This document shows, one piece after another, positions 8,710 through 20,262 of a stretch of DNA of 64,000 nucleotides. The stretch spans positions 41,347 to 105,346 of the forward strand of contig NZ_PDOG01000009.1 in assembly GCF_003202205.1 (NCBI RefSeq), in the 5' to 3' direction. The number at the start of each line of letters is the position of its first letter. Position 1 is the stretch's first letter. The notes beneath the pieces are model-generated. The model was given only the letters and a program-made list of their open reading frames with translations. It did not search any database and was not told the origin of the DNA. Position numbers and translations under genes: made by a program. Source of the stretch: Halomonas sp. LBP4. GTDB taxonomy: Bacteria; Pseudomonadota; Gammaproteobacteria; Pseudomonadales; Halomonadaceae.

Positions 8710-10104
8710 TCATACGCCGCTGTGATCCCTGCGTGTATCGATCAACCTTGCCAACGCCTCCTCGTCGAGGCGCTGGCGATCCACCTTGAGGTAGGCCAGC
8801 CGCTCCTCGGGCACCACCAGCACGTCCTCGACCCCGGCCACCTCGGCGAGATGTGCCATCAGCGTCTCCAGCGCATCGCCATGGTGCTCACCCTCCAGCG
8901 CCACCACTTCGCTGGAGAGGTGGCGTGGCGGCGTCATGCCGGCCATCAGCGCCAGCCACCCCAGACCGAGCAGGGCACAGCCGAGAAAGACCGCCGACAG
9001 CCCCCACTCCTGGGCCAGGAGCCCGCCCAGCACACCGCCCAGGAAGGCGCCGAGGAACTGGCTGGTGGAGTAGATGCCCATGGCGGTGCCCTTGGCCCCG
9101 GCCGGGGCCAGCTTGCTGAGCATCGATGGCAGGGTGGCCTCGAGCAGGTTGAAGGCGACGAAGAACAGCAGCAGCCAGCCGAACAGCCCCCAGCGACCCG
9201 CGGCGAGCCCCGCCAGCCCCCCCAGGCTCAGGGTGATGGCGGCGATCGCCAGCAGGCACATGGTCTTCATGCGTCGCTGCTTCTCGGCGACGATCACCAG
9301 CGGCACCATGATGGCGAAGGCCAGCACCATGATCCCCAGGTAGGCCAGCCCATGGCGCTCGAGGTCGATGCCTACCTCCAGCAGCCGGAAGGGCACGGCG
9401 ACGAAGATCGCCATCAGGATCAGGTGCAGGGCGAAGATCGACAGGTCCATTCGCCACAGGTCGCTGCGTGCGATGATCGCCCGCCACTGGTCGCGGTCGA
9501 TCCCCACGTCGCGGTGACGCAGGCGACGCGGCGCCGGCGGCACCAGCTTCCACAGGACCGCGAGCCCCAGCATGGCGAGCAAGGCGGTGAACCAGAACAC
9601 CGCCGACAGGCCGAGCCAGGCCGCCAGCCAGGGGCCCAGCACCATGGCCACGGCGAAGGCCACCCCGATCGACAGGCCGATGGTGGCCATGGCCGCAGTG
9701 CGCACCTGCTCCCGGGTCTGGTCGGCGAGCAGCGCCATGATCGCCGCGGCCACCGCCCCGCTGCCCTGCAGGCAGCGCCCCAGGATCACACCGCCGATGG
9801 AGTCCGCCTGGGCGGCCACGACGCTGCCGAGCAGGAACAGCAGCAGACCGGCGGCGATCACCGGCTTGCGGCCGAGGCGATCGGAGAGCAACCCGAAGGG
9901 GATCTGCAGGATCGCCTGGGTGAGCCCGTAGACGCCCAGCGCCAGGCCCACCAGCAACGGCGTGGCGCCGCTCAGCTCGTCGGCATAGAGCGCCAGCACC
10001 GGCAACACCATGAACAACCCCAGCATGCGCGTGGCATAGAGGCCGGCAAGGCCGGCGATGGCACGCCGCTCGGTGGCTAACAGCAGTCCAGAGACCTTTC
10101 GCAT
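8710..10104 (-). CDS. MFS transporter with a cytoplasmic C-terminal domain
   Basis: A 464-residue inner-membrane major facilitator protein with about 12 predicted hydrophobic segments, including LGLFMVLPVLALYADEL and VIAAGLLLFLLGSVVAA. The motif-A loop GLLSDRLGRKPV lies between TM2 and TM3, and LIPPAPRR-like basic residues lie in the central loop. The last roughly 70 residues (SSEVVALEGEHHGDALETLM onward) form a soluble domain that looks like a small beta-alpha-beta fold and is not part of the transporter core. I chose the ATG at 10104 (MRKVSGLL), since upstream in-frame residues are not membrane-like. The substrate is unknown; this ssb-MFS-uvrA neighbourhood is conserved in relatives. Divergent from uvrA with 163 bp between. 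Confidence 0.88.
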   Translation of the reverse strand: MRKVSGLLLATERRAIAGLAGLYATRMLGLFMVLPVLALYADELSGATPLLVGLALGVYGLTQAILQIPFGLLSDRLGRKPVIAAGLLLFLLGSVVAAQADSIGGVILGRCLQGSGAVAAAIMALLADQTREQVRTAAMATIGLSIGVAFAVAMVLGPWLAAWLGLSAVFWFTALLAMLGLAVLWKLVPPAPRRLRHRDVGIDRDQWRAIIARSDLWRMDLSIFALHLILMAIFVAVPFRLLEVGIDLERHGLAYLGIMVLAFAIMVPLVIVAEKQRRMKTMCLLAIAAITLSLGGLAGLAAGRWGLFGWLLLFFVAFNLLEATLPSMLSKLAPAGAKGTAMGIYSTSQFLGAFLGGVLGGLLAQEWGLSAVFLGCALLGLGWLALMAGMTPPRHLSSEVVALEGEHHGDALETLMAHLAEVAGVEDVLVVPEERLAYLKVDRQRLDEEALARLIDTRRDHSGV

Positions 10105-10207
10105 AGGGTTTTCGGCATTCCGTGAGCGGGCATCGTCTGCCCGTTGGTGGACCGCACATTCTAGCGGCTCGCCACCCCCCAGGGAAAGCCACTCGCCGGC
10201 AACGCTT

Positions 10208-10237
10208 TTGCCGGCGATGCGGCGGCGGACGTATAAT
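10208..10237 (+). promoter_or_regulatory. Predicted sigma-70 promoter of uvrA
   Basis: A perfect TATAAT (10232-10237) with TTGCCG 18 bp upstream (10208-10213) lies about 30 bp before the uvrA ATG. I searched the 163-bp divergent region for the LexA palindrome usual for uvrA in enterics and saw none. Confidence 0.65.
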
Positions 10238-10267
10238 CGAGCCTTTGCCGTGCGTCTCGAGGTGGGA

Positions 10268-13138
<2,871 letters not shown>

Positions 13139-13146
13139 GCAAGCTC

Positions 13147-13182
13147 AAAAAAAACCGGCCCCTTTCGGGAGCCGGTTTTTCT
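13147..13182. terminator. Terminator between convergent uvrA and rplQ
   Basis: An inverted repeat AAAACCGGC (13151-13159) / GCCGGTTTT (13171-13179) with an inner CCC/GGG pairing is flanked by an A-run on the left and a T-run on the right, so it can serve both strands. Confidence 0.85.
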
Positions 13183-13217
13183 CTTGCGCTGCCAAGGCCG
13201 AAGCCCGCTGCCGGGGA

Positions 13218-13610
13218 TCACTCCTCGACGGCGACGTCCTCGTCCTCGACGATCGGGCGATCGACGAGCTCGACGAAGGCCATGGGGGCGTTGTCGCCGG
13301 TGCGGAAGCCGCACTTGAGGATACGGACGTAACCGCCCGGACGCTCGACGTAACGCGGGCCCAGCTCATTGAAGAGCTTGCCGACCGCTTCCTTCGAGCG
13401 GGTACGGCTGAAGGCCAGACGGCGGTTGGCGACGCTGTCCTGCTTGGCCAGGGTGATCAGCGGCTCGATGACGCGACGCAGCTCCTTGGCCTTGGGCAGG
13501 GTTGTCTTGATCACTTCGTGCTCGATCAACGACACGCTCATGTTCTTGAACATGGCCTGGCGGTGCGAGCTCGTGCGATTCAGGTGACGACCACTCTTAC
13601 GATGACGCAT
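13218..13610 (-). CDS. rplQ: 50S ribosomal protein L17
   Basis: A 130-residue large-subunit protein with the L17 opening MRHRKSGRHLNRTSSHRQAM and the SLIEHEVIKTTLPKAKELRR segment. A slightly acidic C-terminal tail (EDEDVAVEE) extends past the core. It is the last gene of the alpha operon, 39 bp after rpoA, and ends at the terminator shared with uvrA. Confidence 0.98.
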   Translation of the reverse strand: MRHRKSGRHLNRTSSHRQAMFKNMSVSLIEHEVIKTTLPKAKELRRVIEPLITLAKQDSVANRRLAFSRTRSKEAVGKLFNELGPRYVERPGGYVRILKCGFRTGDNAPMAFVELVDRPIVEDEDVAVEE

Positions 13611-13649
13611 GGTTGTGATTCCTTACCAAACTGGGACTCGAGTCGACGC

Positions 13650-14648
13650 TCACGCGGAGGCCTTGTCGTCCTTCAGGCTTGCCGGCGGCCAGTTCTCCAG
13701 CCGCATGCCCAGGGACAGACCACGGGCTGCCAGAACGTCCTTGATCTCGTTCAGGGACTTCTTGCCGAGGTTCGGGGTCTTCAGCAGCTCCACCTCGGTG
13801 CGCTGGATCAGATCGCCGATGTAGTAGATATTCTCGGCCTTCAGGCAGTTGGCACTGCGGACGGTCAACTCGAGATCGTCTACGGGGCGCAGCAGGATCG
13901 GATCGATGTGATCCTCCTCCTCCTCCACTTCCTGTTCCTTGTCGGCTTCCAGGTCGACGAACGCGGCCAGCTGCTCCTGCAGGATGGTCGCGCTGCGACG
14001 GATCGCCTCTTCCGGATCCAGGGTGCCGTCGGTCTCCAGGCTGATGATCAGCTTGTCGAGGTCGGTGCGCTGTTCGACACGCGCGGCCTCCACGGCGTAG
14101 GAAACCCGGCGCACGGGGCTGAAGGTCGCATCCAGCTGCAGGCGACCGATGCCACGAGACTCGTCGTCGGCACCGAGACGGGCATCTGCCGGCTCATAGC
14201 CGCGGCCGCGCGCCACCTTGAGCTGCATCTTCAGCTCGGCGCCTTCGTTGACGTGAGCGATGACGTGCTCGGGATTGACGATCTCGACGTCATGGTCGAG
14301 AGCGATGTCACCCGCGGTCACCACGGCCGGGCCCTGCTTGTTCAGCGAGAGCACCGCCTCGTCGCGGCTGTGCATCTTGATCGCCACGTCCTTGAGGTTC
14401 AGGAGGATTTCGATGACATCTTCCTGGACGCCCTCGATCGCGCTGTACTCGTGATCGACTCCGGCGATCTCGGCTTCCACCACGGCACAGCCGGGCATGG
14501 ACGAGAGCAGGATGCGACGCAGTGCATTGCCCAGAGTGTGGCCGAAACCACGCTCGAAGGGCTCGAGCACGATCTTCGCGTGGTGTGCGCTGATTTCTTC
14601 GACCTTGATGTCGCGAGGCCGGAGAAACTCTGTCACTGAACGCTGCAT
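13650..14648 (-). CDS. rpoA: DNA-directed RNA polymerase subunit alpha
   Basis: A 332-residue RNA polymerase assembly subunit. The N-terminal dimerisation domain contains LGNALRRILLSSMPGCAVVE. A flexible linker is followed by the C-terminal domain that contacts UP elements and activators (SANCLKAENIYYIGDLIQRTE, NLGKKSLNEIKDVL). The start is the ATG at 14648 (MQRSVTEFLRPRDIKVEE), the standard N-terminus. The frame extends 15 codons upstream into the rpsD intergenic region. It lies between rpsD and rplQ in the alpha operon. Confidence 0.98.
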   Translation of the reverse strand: MQRSVTEFLRPRDIKVEEISAHHAKIVLEPFERGFGHTLGNALRRILLSSMPGCAVVEAEIAGVDHEYSAIEGVQEDVIEILLNLKDVAIKMHSRDEAVLSLNKQGPAVVTAGDIALDHDVEIVNPEHVIAHVNEGAELKMQLKVARGRGYEPADARLGADDESRGIGRLQLDATFSPVRRVSYAVEAARVEQRTDLDKLIISLETDGTLDPEEAIRRSATILQEQLAAFVDLEADKEQEVEEEEDHIDPILLRPVDDLELTVRSANCLKAENIYYIGDLIQRTEVELLKTPNLGKKSLNEIKDVLAARGLSLGMRLENWPPASLKDDKASA

Positions 14649-14731
14649 ATGAACACCTTTCAGGCTGCCAAACGGATACTCGGTACTCGTCACCGGGCCC
14701 GCACCGCGGGCCCGGCATCACCCGGAGGCGA

Positions 14732-15352
14732 TTACTTCGAGTACAGCTCGACGATCAGGTTTTCGTTGATGTCGGCAGTCAGGTCACCGCGTTCAGGCAG
14801 AGCCTTGAAAGTGCCTTCCATCTTCTTGGCATCGATTTCGACCCAGGCCACATCGCCGCGGTTGGCGGAGATCGCCAGGGCATTCTGGATACGCGCCTGG
14901 TTCTTCGCCTTTTCGCGCACGGACACCACGTCCCCGGGCTTGACCTGGTAGGACGCCACGTTGACGGCGCGACCGTTCACGGCGATCGCCTTGTGACTGA
15001 CCAGCTGCCGCGCCTCGGAACGGGTCGAGCCGAAGCCCATACGGTAGACGACATTGTCCAGTCGGGATTCGAGAAGCTGCAGCAACACCTCGCCGGTCGC
15101 GCCCTTGAGACGGGCCGCTTCCTTGTAGTAGTTGCGGAACTGCTTCTCGAGCACGCCATACATGCGGCGCACTTTCTGCTTCTCGCGAAGCTGCAAGCCG
15201 TAGTCGGAAAGACGCTGACGGCGCTGGCCGTGCACACCCGGAATCTGCTCGGATTTGCACTTCTTCTCGAAGGGAGTGACACCGCTCTTGAGGAAGAGGT
15301 CGGTCCCCTCACGACGAGACAGTTTGCACTTCGGTCCAATGTAACGAGCCAT
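14732..15352 (-). CDS. rpsD: 30S ribosomal protein S4
   Basis: A 206-residue primary 16S rRNA-binding protein; in enterics it also represses the alpha operon by binding its leader. It starts MARYIGPKCKLSRREGTDLF and contains the S4 RNA-binding domain (LESRLDNVVYRMGFGSTRSE). Only one of the four N-terminal cysteines of zinc-binding S4 is present, so this is the zinc-free form. It lies between rpsK and rpoA. Confidence 0.98.
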   Translation of the reverse strand: MARYIGPKCKLSRREGTDLFLKSGVTPFEKKCKSEQIPGVHGQRRQRLSDYGLQLREKQKVRRMYGVLEKQFRNYYKEAARLKGATGEVLLQLLESRLDNVVYRMGFGSTRSEARQLVSHKAIAVNGRAVNVASYQVKPGDVVSVREKAKNQARIQNALAISANRGDVAWVEIDAKKMEGTFKALPERGDLTADINENLIVELYSK

Positions 15353-15364
15353 GAATCTGTCTCC

Positions 15365-15751
15365 TTATACGCGGCGTTTCTTCGGCGGACGGCAGCCATT
15401 GTGGGGAATGGGCGTCGCGTCGGTGATGCTCTGCACGCGGAAGCCGGCGGCATTCAGAGCGCGCACGGCGGATTCACGGCCAGGACCGGGGCCCTTGACC
15501 AGCACGTCGACGTTTTTCACACCATACTCGGCTGCAGCAGTCGCTGCACGCTCGCTTGCCACTTGAGCAGCGAACGGGGTGCTCTTGCGAGAACCACGAA
15601 AACCCGAACCACCGGCAGTCGCCCAGGAAAGAGCGTTGCCCTGGCGGTCTGTGATCGTCACGATCGTGTTGTTAAAAGAGGCGTGGATATGCGCAACGGC
15701 ATCCACCACCTGCTTTTTAACCTTTTTACGGTTGCTACGCGGGTTAGCCAT
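15365..15751 (-). CDS. rpsK: 30S ribosomal protein S11
   Basis: A 128-residue protein of the small-subunit platform. The family core VAHIHASFNNTIVTITDRQG and the C-terminal DATPIPHNGCRPPKKRRV are intact. It is 12 bp upstream of rpsD and 39 bp downstream of rpsM in the alpha operon. Confidence 0.98.
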   Translation of the reverse strand: MANPRSNRKKVKKQVVDAVAHIHASFNNTIVTITDRQGNALSWATAGGSGFRGSRKSTPFAAQVASERAATAAAEYGVKNVDVLVKGPGPGRESAVRALNAAGFRVQSITDATPIPHNGCRPPKKRRV

Positions 15752-15790
15752 GTTGATGTCTATTCCTGTCTTTACGCCAGAACGTGCGTG

Positions 15791-16147
15791 TTATTTGCGG
15801 ATCGGCTTGCGCGGGCCCTTGCGGGTACGCGCATTGGTCTTGGTACGCTGACCACGCAGCGGAAGACCACGACGATGACGCAGACCACGGTAGCAACCCA
15901 GGTCCATGAGACGCTTGATATTCAGCGTGACATCACGGCGCAGGTCACCTTCAACGGTATACTTGCCGACTTCGGACCGCAGGGCATCCAGCTCTTCGCT
16001 GGACAGCTCCTGGATCTTGGTGGTCGGCGCGATGCCGGTCGCGGCACAGATCCCCTGAGCGCGAGTACGGCCAATCCCGAAGATATAGGTCAGCGAGATC
16101 GCCGCATGCTTGTTGTCCGGGATATTGACGCCTGCTATACGGGCCAT
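15791..16147 (-). CDS. rpsM: 30S ribosomal protein S13
   Basis: A 118-residue small-subunit head protein, with MARIAGVNIPDNKHAAISLT at the N-terminus and the RGLRHRRGLPLRGQRTKTNA rRNA-binding tail. It is the first gene of the alpha operon. A promoter and a roughly 50-nt leader lie upstream. Confidence 0.98.
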   Translation of the reverse strand: MARIAGVNIPDNKHAAISLTYIFGIGRTRAQGICAATGIAPTTKIQELSSEELDALRSEVGKYTVEGDLRRDVTLNIKRLMDLGCYRGLRHRRGLPLRGQRTKTNARTRKGPRKPIRK

Positions 16148-16204
16148 CAGCTTACTCCGAAAATTGAGCGGCTTGCTCGATTGGTCATCTACAAAAGGCG
16201 CAAC

Positions 16205-16233
16205 AGCATACCCCTTTCCCTACCAGAGGGCAA
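16205..16233 (-). promoter_or_regulatory. Predicted alpha-operon promoter upstream of rpsM
   Basis: On the minus strand TTGCCC (16228-16233) and TATGCT (16205-16210) are separated by exactly 17 bp, inside the unusually long 125-bp gap between rpmJ and rpsM. The transcript would have a leader of about 50 nt, where S4 feedback control acts in enterics; I cannot confirm the pseudoknot by eye. Confidence 0.5.
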
Positions 16234-16272
16234 GGGGCATGCCGGCACCCGGTCCAGCACAGCAGTCGGGGC

Positions 16273-16386
16273 TCAGCCCTGACGCTGCTTGTGCCGCGGT
16301 TCGCTGCAGATGACGCGCACGGCGCCATTGCGACGAATGATCTTGCAGTTACGGCACATTTTCTTTACGGAAGCTCGAACTTTCAT
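16273..16386 (-). CDS. rpmJ: 50S ribosomal protein L36
   Basis: A 37-residue protein read directly from the sequence: it begins MKVRASVKKMCRNCKIIRRN and ends in EPRHKQRQG. Cys11, Cys14, Cys27 and His32 form the zinc site, so this is the zinc-binding (C+) paralogue. It is 80 bp after secY, closing the spc operon. Confidence 0.97.
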   Translation of the reverse strand: MKVRASVKKMCRNCKIIRRNGAVRVICSEPRHKQRQG

Positions 16387-16466
16387 CGTTCCATCTCCAA
16401 AGTTGGCTCGCGCCGCGAGTCGACACTTCGGCTCGCGGCGCGCCAAATCGCCAGCGGCGCCGCGCC

Positions 16467-17798
16467 TCAGCGCATGATGCCGCCGCTACCGTAGCCTTTC
16501 AGGTTGGACTTCTTCATCACCGACTCGTACTGGTGCGACATGAGGTGCGACTGCACCTGGGCCATGAAGTCCATGATCACCACCACCACGATCAGCAGCG
16601 AGGTACCGCCGAAGAAGAACGGCACGTTCCACGCCACGATCAGGAACTGGGGCATCAGGGAAACCGCAGTGATGTACAAGGCACCGAACAGGGTCAGACG
16701 GGTCATGACCTTGTCGACGTAGCGAGCGGTCTGCTCGCCCGGGCGAATCCCCGGCAGGAAGGCCCCCGACTTCTTGAGGTTGTCAGCGACATCCTTGGGA
16801 TTGAAGACCAGCGCTGTGTAAAAGAAGCAGAAGAATACCACCGCCGCGCCGAAAAGCAAGATATACAGCGGCTGACCCGGGCCCAGGGCCTGGGAGGCGC
16901 GCTGCAGCCACTCCATGCCTTCGCCGGCCCCCACCCACTGGCCCAGCGAGGCCGGGAACAGCAGGATGCTGGAGGCGAAGATGGCCGGAATGACGCCGGC
17001 CATGTTCACCTTGAGCGGCAGGTAGCTGCTCTGGCCGGCGTACATCTTGTTGCCGACCTGGCGACGCGGGTAGTTCACCGTGATGCGGCGCTGGCCGCGT
17101 TCGATGAACACCACGAAGGCCACGGTCGCGACACCCAGCACGGTGAGGGCCAGCAGCGGCAACACGTTCCACGCCCCCTCGTTGCGGGCCAGCTCGAAGG
17201 CCTGGCCGACGGCGCCGGGCAGGCCGGCGACGATACCGGAGAAGATCAGCAGCGAGATGCCGTTGCCGATGCCCTTCTCGGTGATCTGCTCGCCCAGCCA
17301 CATCAGGAACACCGCACCGGTCACGAAACTGACGATGGCGGTGAAATAGAAGCTGAAGTCGGCCGAGTAGGCGATGCCCTGGCTGGCCAGGCCCACCGAC
17401 ATGCCGGTGGCCTGGACCAGCGCCAGGACAACGGTGCCGTAGCGGGTGTACTGGCTGATCTTGCGGCGGCCGGCCTCGCCTTCCTTCTTGAGCTGCTCGA
17501 GGTGGGGCGAGACCGCGGTCAGCAGCTGCATGATGATCGACGCCGAGATGTAGGGCATGATGCCCAGCGCCATGATGCTCATGCGCTCCAGGGCGCCACC
17601 CGAGAACATGTTGAACATGCCCAGGATGGTGCCCTGCTGCTCCCTGAACAAGGCAGCAAGCTGGTCAGGATTGATACCGGGAACGGGGATGTGGGCACCG
17701 ATACGGTAGACCACGATGGCGAGGAGCACGAAGCGCAGACGCGCCCACAGTTCACTCAGACCGCTGCCCATCGCCGGCATTTTTCCTGACTTGGCCAT
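16467..17798 (-). CDS. secY: Preprotein translocase subunit SecY
   Basis: A 443-residue, ten-helix channel subunit of the SecYEG translocon in the inner membrane. The signatures GINPDQLAALF, IMALGIMPYISASIIMQLL (plug/TM2 region) and the cytosolic loop LKKSGAFLPGIRPGEQTARY are intact. The start codon directly abuts the rplO stop with no intergenic base. It is near the end of the spc operon; its partner SecE is encoded at the other end of this cluster. Confidence 0.98.
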   Translation of the reverse strand: MAKSGKMPAMGSGLSELWARLRFVLLAIVVYRIGAHIPVPGINPDQLAALFREQQGTILGMFNMFSGGALERMSIMALGIMPYISASIIMQLLTAVSPHLEQLKKEGEAGRRKISQYTRYGTVVLALVQATGMSVGLASQGIAYSADFSFYFTAIVSFVTGAVFLMWLGEQITEKGIGNGISLLIFSGIVAGLPGAVGQAFELARNEGAWNVLPLLALTVLGVATVAFVVFIERGQRRITVNYPRRQVGNKMYAGQSSYLPLKVNMAGVIPAIFASSILLFPASLGQWVGAGEGMEWLQRASQALGPGQPLYILLFGAAVVFFCFFYTALVFNPKDVADNLKKSGAFLPGIRPGEQTARYVDKVMTRLTLFGALYITAVSLMPQFLIVAWNVPFFFGGTSLLIVVVVIMDFMAQVQSHLMSHQYESVMKKSNLKGYGSGGIMR

Positions 17799-18233
17799 TT
17801 AGTCCTCTACCTTGCCACCGGCGGCTTCGATCGCGGCACGGGCACCCTTGGTGACCTTGAGGCCGCGAACCGTGACCGCCTTGTTCAGTTCGCCGGAAAG
17901 GATCACCTTCGCGTGCTGCGTGGCGTCCTTCAGCACGTTGGCCTGCTTGAGGCTGTCCAGGGTGACCTCGTCACCGGCGACCTTGGCCAGTTCGGCCAGG
18001 CGGACCTCCTCGGAGACCAACGACTTCATGGAGGTGAAGCCGAACTTGGGCAGACGCCGCTGCAACGGCATCTGGCCACCCTCGAAACCGGGCTTCACCG
18101 TGCCGCCGCTGCGCGCTTTCTGGCCCTTGTGGCCGCGGCCACCGGTCTTGCCCAGACCGGAGCCGATGCCACGGCCGACGCGCTTCTCGGCGTGCTTGGA
18201 ACCCGGAGCCGGGCTCAGGCTATTGAGTTTCAT
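17799..18233 (-). CDS. rplO: 50S ribosomal protein L15
   Basis: A 144-residue protein with the Gly/Lys-rich N-terminal extension (KRVGRGIGSGLGKTGGRGHK) that threads through 23S rRNA, and the GFEGGQMPLQRRLPKFGF motif. It abuts secY and follows rpmD by 3 bp in the spc operon. Confidence 0.98.
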   Translation of the reverse strand: MKLNSLSPAPGSKHAEKRVGRGIGSGLGKTGGRGHKGQKARSGGTVKPGFEGGQMPLQRRLPKFGFTSMKSLVSEEVRLAELAKVAGDEVTLDSLKQANVLKDATQHAKVILSGELNKAVTVRGLKVTKGARAAIEAAGGKVED

Positions 18234-18236
18234 GGA

Positions 18237-18419
18237 TTACTCTCCCTCAACGCGCACAAGGTAGTTGACCTTGTGGATCATGCCGCGCACGGCAGGGGTG
18301 TCTTCCAGCTCGACCGAGTGACCGATGCGGCGCAGCCCGAGGCCCTTCATGGTGGCCTTGTGCTTGGGCAGGATGCCGATGGTGCTGCGGGTCTGGGTAA
18401 CCTTGAGTGTTGCTGCCAT
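18237..18419 (-). CDS. rpmD: 50S ribosomal protein L30
   Basis: A 60-residue protein with the L30 fold signature TQTRSTIGILPKHKATMKGL and a C-terminal GMIHKVNYLV strand. It lies between rpsE (5-bp gap) and rplO in the spc operon. Confidence 0.97.
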   Translation of the reverse strand: MAATLKVTQTRSTIGILPKHKATMKGLGLRRIGHSVELEDTPAVRGMIHKVNYLVRVEGE

Positions 18420-18424
18420 GGTAT

Positions 18425-18925
18425 TTACCCCGTGATCGCTTCGACGGACAGACCGCGCTTGGCGGCGATGTCATCCGGCGACTGCATGGAGGCCAGACCA
18501 TTGACGGTCGCCCGCACCACGTTCACCGGGTTGGTGGAGCCGTAGCACTTGGCCAGGACGTCGTGGACGCCGGCCAGCTCGAGCACGGAGCGCATGGCGC
18601 CGCCGGCAATGATCCCGGTACCCTCGGAGGCCGGTTGCATGTACACCTTGGAGGCGCCGTGACGGGCCTTGACCGGGTACTGCAGGGTGCCACCGCTGAG
18701 GTTCACCTTGATCATGTTGCGGCGCGCCTGGTCCATCGCCTTCTGGATCGCGACCGGCACTTCACGCGCCTTGCCACGACCGAAGCCGACACGACCCTTG
18801 CCATCGCCCACGACGGTCAGGGCGGTGAAACCGAAGATCCGGCCACCCTTGACCACCTTGGCGACACGGTTGACCTGCACGAGCTTTTCCTGCAGATCGC
18901 CGCTTTGCTGTTCGTTCTTCGCCAT
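18425..18925 (-). CDS. rpsE: 30S ribosomal protein S5
   Basis: A 166-residue protein that helps set decoding fidelity. The double-stranded RNA-binding-like motif VNRVAKVVKGGRIFGFTALT and the GSTNPVNVVRATVNGL C-terminal domain are intact. It is between rplR and rpmD in the spc operon. Confidence 0.98.
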   Translation of the reverse strand: MAKNEQQSGDLQEKLVQVNRVAKVVKGGRIFGFTALTVVGDGKGRVGFGRGKAREVPVAIQKAMDQARRNMIKVNLSGGTLQYPVKARHGASKVYMQPASEGTGIIAGGAMRSVLELAGVHDVLAKCYGSTNPVNVVRATVNGLASMQSPDDIAAKRGLSVEAITG

Positions 18926-18937
18926 CGTAAAAACCCT

Positions 18938-19288
18938 TTAGAATTCCAGGCCGCCTTCACGAGCGGCGTCGGCCAGGGCCTTCACGCGACCGTGGTACTT
19001 GAAACCGGCACGATCGAAGGCCACCTGGGTGATGCCTGCCTGCTTGGCGCGTTCGGCAATCAGTGCGCCCACCTTGGCGGCGGCGTCGGCGTTGCCGGTC
19101 GCACCCTCACGCAGGGCCTTGTCCAGCGTGGAAGCACTGGCCAGGACCTTGCCACCATCCGGCGAGATGATCTGCGCATAGATGTGGCGGGGGGTACGGT
19201 TGACGCACAGGCGATACACGCCCAGCTCGCGGATCTTGGCGCGAGCACGGCGGGCACGACGGAGACGAGATTCTTTCTTCGCGTTCAT
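18938..19288 (-). CDS. rplR: 50S ribosomal protein L18
   Basis: A 116-residue 5S rRNA-binding protein: MNAKKESRLRRARRARAKI at the basic N-terminus, RLCVNRTPRHIYAQIISPDG in the core, and FDRAGFKYHGRVKALADAAR at the C-terminus. It is 9 bp after rplF in the spc operon. Confidence 0.98.
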   Translation of the reverse strand: MNAKKESRLRRARRARAKIRELGVYRLCVNRTPRHIYAQIISPDGGKVLASASTLDKALREGATGNADAAAKVGALIAERAKQAGITQVAFDRAGFKYHGRVKALADAAREGGLEF

Positions 19289-19297
19289 AACCCTGCC

Positions 19298-19828
19298 TTA
19301 CTTCTTCTTGGCTTCTTTGCGACGCACCTGCTCGTCGGCGTACCGGACACCCTTGCCCTTGTAGGGCTCGGGCGGACGGAAGGCGCGGATTTCCGCGGCG
19401 ACCTGGCCGAGCTTCTGCTTGTCCGCGCTCTTCAGCACGATCACGGTGTTCTTGGGCGTTTCCGCCACGACACCGTCAGGCAGCGTGTAGTCGACCGGGT
19501 GCGAGAAGCCCAGTGTAAGATTGAGCGTCTGGCCCTTTGCCTGGGCACGATAACCGACGCCGTTGATCTCGAGGGTCCTGGTGAAGCCCTCGGAGACACC
19601 GGTGACCAGGTTCTGGACCAGGGCACGGGTGGTACCGACCATTGCCCAGCTCTTGGCGGACTCGCTCGGGGCGAAGGTCAGCTGTCCGTCCTCCTGACCG
19701 ATCGCCACATCGGCGTGCACGGTCATGGACAGGGTGCCCTGGCCGCCCTTGACGGTCAGCTGGTCGCCGTCGAACTTGATGTCGACGCCGCTGGGCACTT
19801 TAACCGGATATTTGGCTACGCGGGACAT
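19298..19828 (-). CDS. rplF: 50S ribosomal protein L6
   Basis: A 176-residue protein with two repeated L6 domains, MSRVAKYPVKVPSGVDIKF at the start and the C-terminal signature RPPEPYKGKGVRYADEQVRR, which sits near the factor-binding site. It lies between rpsH and rplR. Confidence 0.98.
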   Translation of the reverse strand: MSRVAKYPVKVPSGVDIKFDGDQLTVKGGQGTLSMTVHADVAIGQEDGQLTFAPSESAKSWAMVGTTRALVQNLVTGVSEGFTRTLEINGVGYRAQAKGQTLNLTLGFSHPVDYTLPDGVVAETPKNTVIVLKSADKQKLGQVAAEIRAFRPPEPYKGKGVRYADEQVRRKEAKKK

Positions 19829-19837
19829 TCCAAACTC

Positions 19838-20230
19838 CTAGAATACGGTGCAGATGACTTCGCCACCGACACCAGCCTTGCGAGCCGCACGATCGGTCAT
19901 CACCCCATTGGAGGTGGTGACGATCGCGATACCCAGGCCATCGGCGACCTTCGGAAGCGCGTCCTTGCCCTTGTAGGAGCGAAGGGACGGCTTGGAAACC
20001 CGCTGGATGTGCTCGATGACCGGCTTGCCCTCGAAATACTTGAGGGTCACGGCCAGCTCGGGCTTGGCACCTTCGGACACCGCGAAGTCGTTGATGTAGC
20101 CCTCTTCCTTCAATACGCGAGCCACCTCGACCTTCAGCTTGGAGGACGGCATGGAAACCGTCTCCTTGGTGGCCATCTGCGCATTGCGGATACGGGTGAA
20201 CATATCCGCCAGAGTGTCTTGCATGCTCAT
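19838..20230 (-). CDS. rpsH: 30S ribosomal protein S8
   Basis: A 130-residue primary 16S rRNA-binding protein; in enterics it represses the spc operon. N-terminal MSMQDTLADMFTRIRNAQM and C-terminal GIAIVTTSNGVMTDRAARKA match the family. It lies between rpsN and rplF. Confidence 0.98.
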   Translation of the reverse strand: MSMQDTLADMFTRIRNAQMATKETVSMPSSKLKVEVARVLKEEGYINDFAVSEGAKPELAVTLKYFEGKPVIEHIQRVSKPSLRSYKGKDALPKVADGLGIAIVTTSNGVMTDRAARKAGVGGEVICTVF

Positions 20231-20262
20231 TTACGTTGCGCTCCTGATGTTTCTACGTGGCG

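Noticed and set aside
10105..10267. LexA box ahead of uvrA
   Set aside because: I looked for CTGT-N8-ACAG in the divergent region and found no acceptable match, so SOS control is not claimed.
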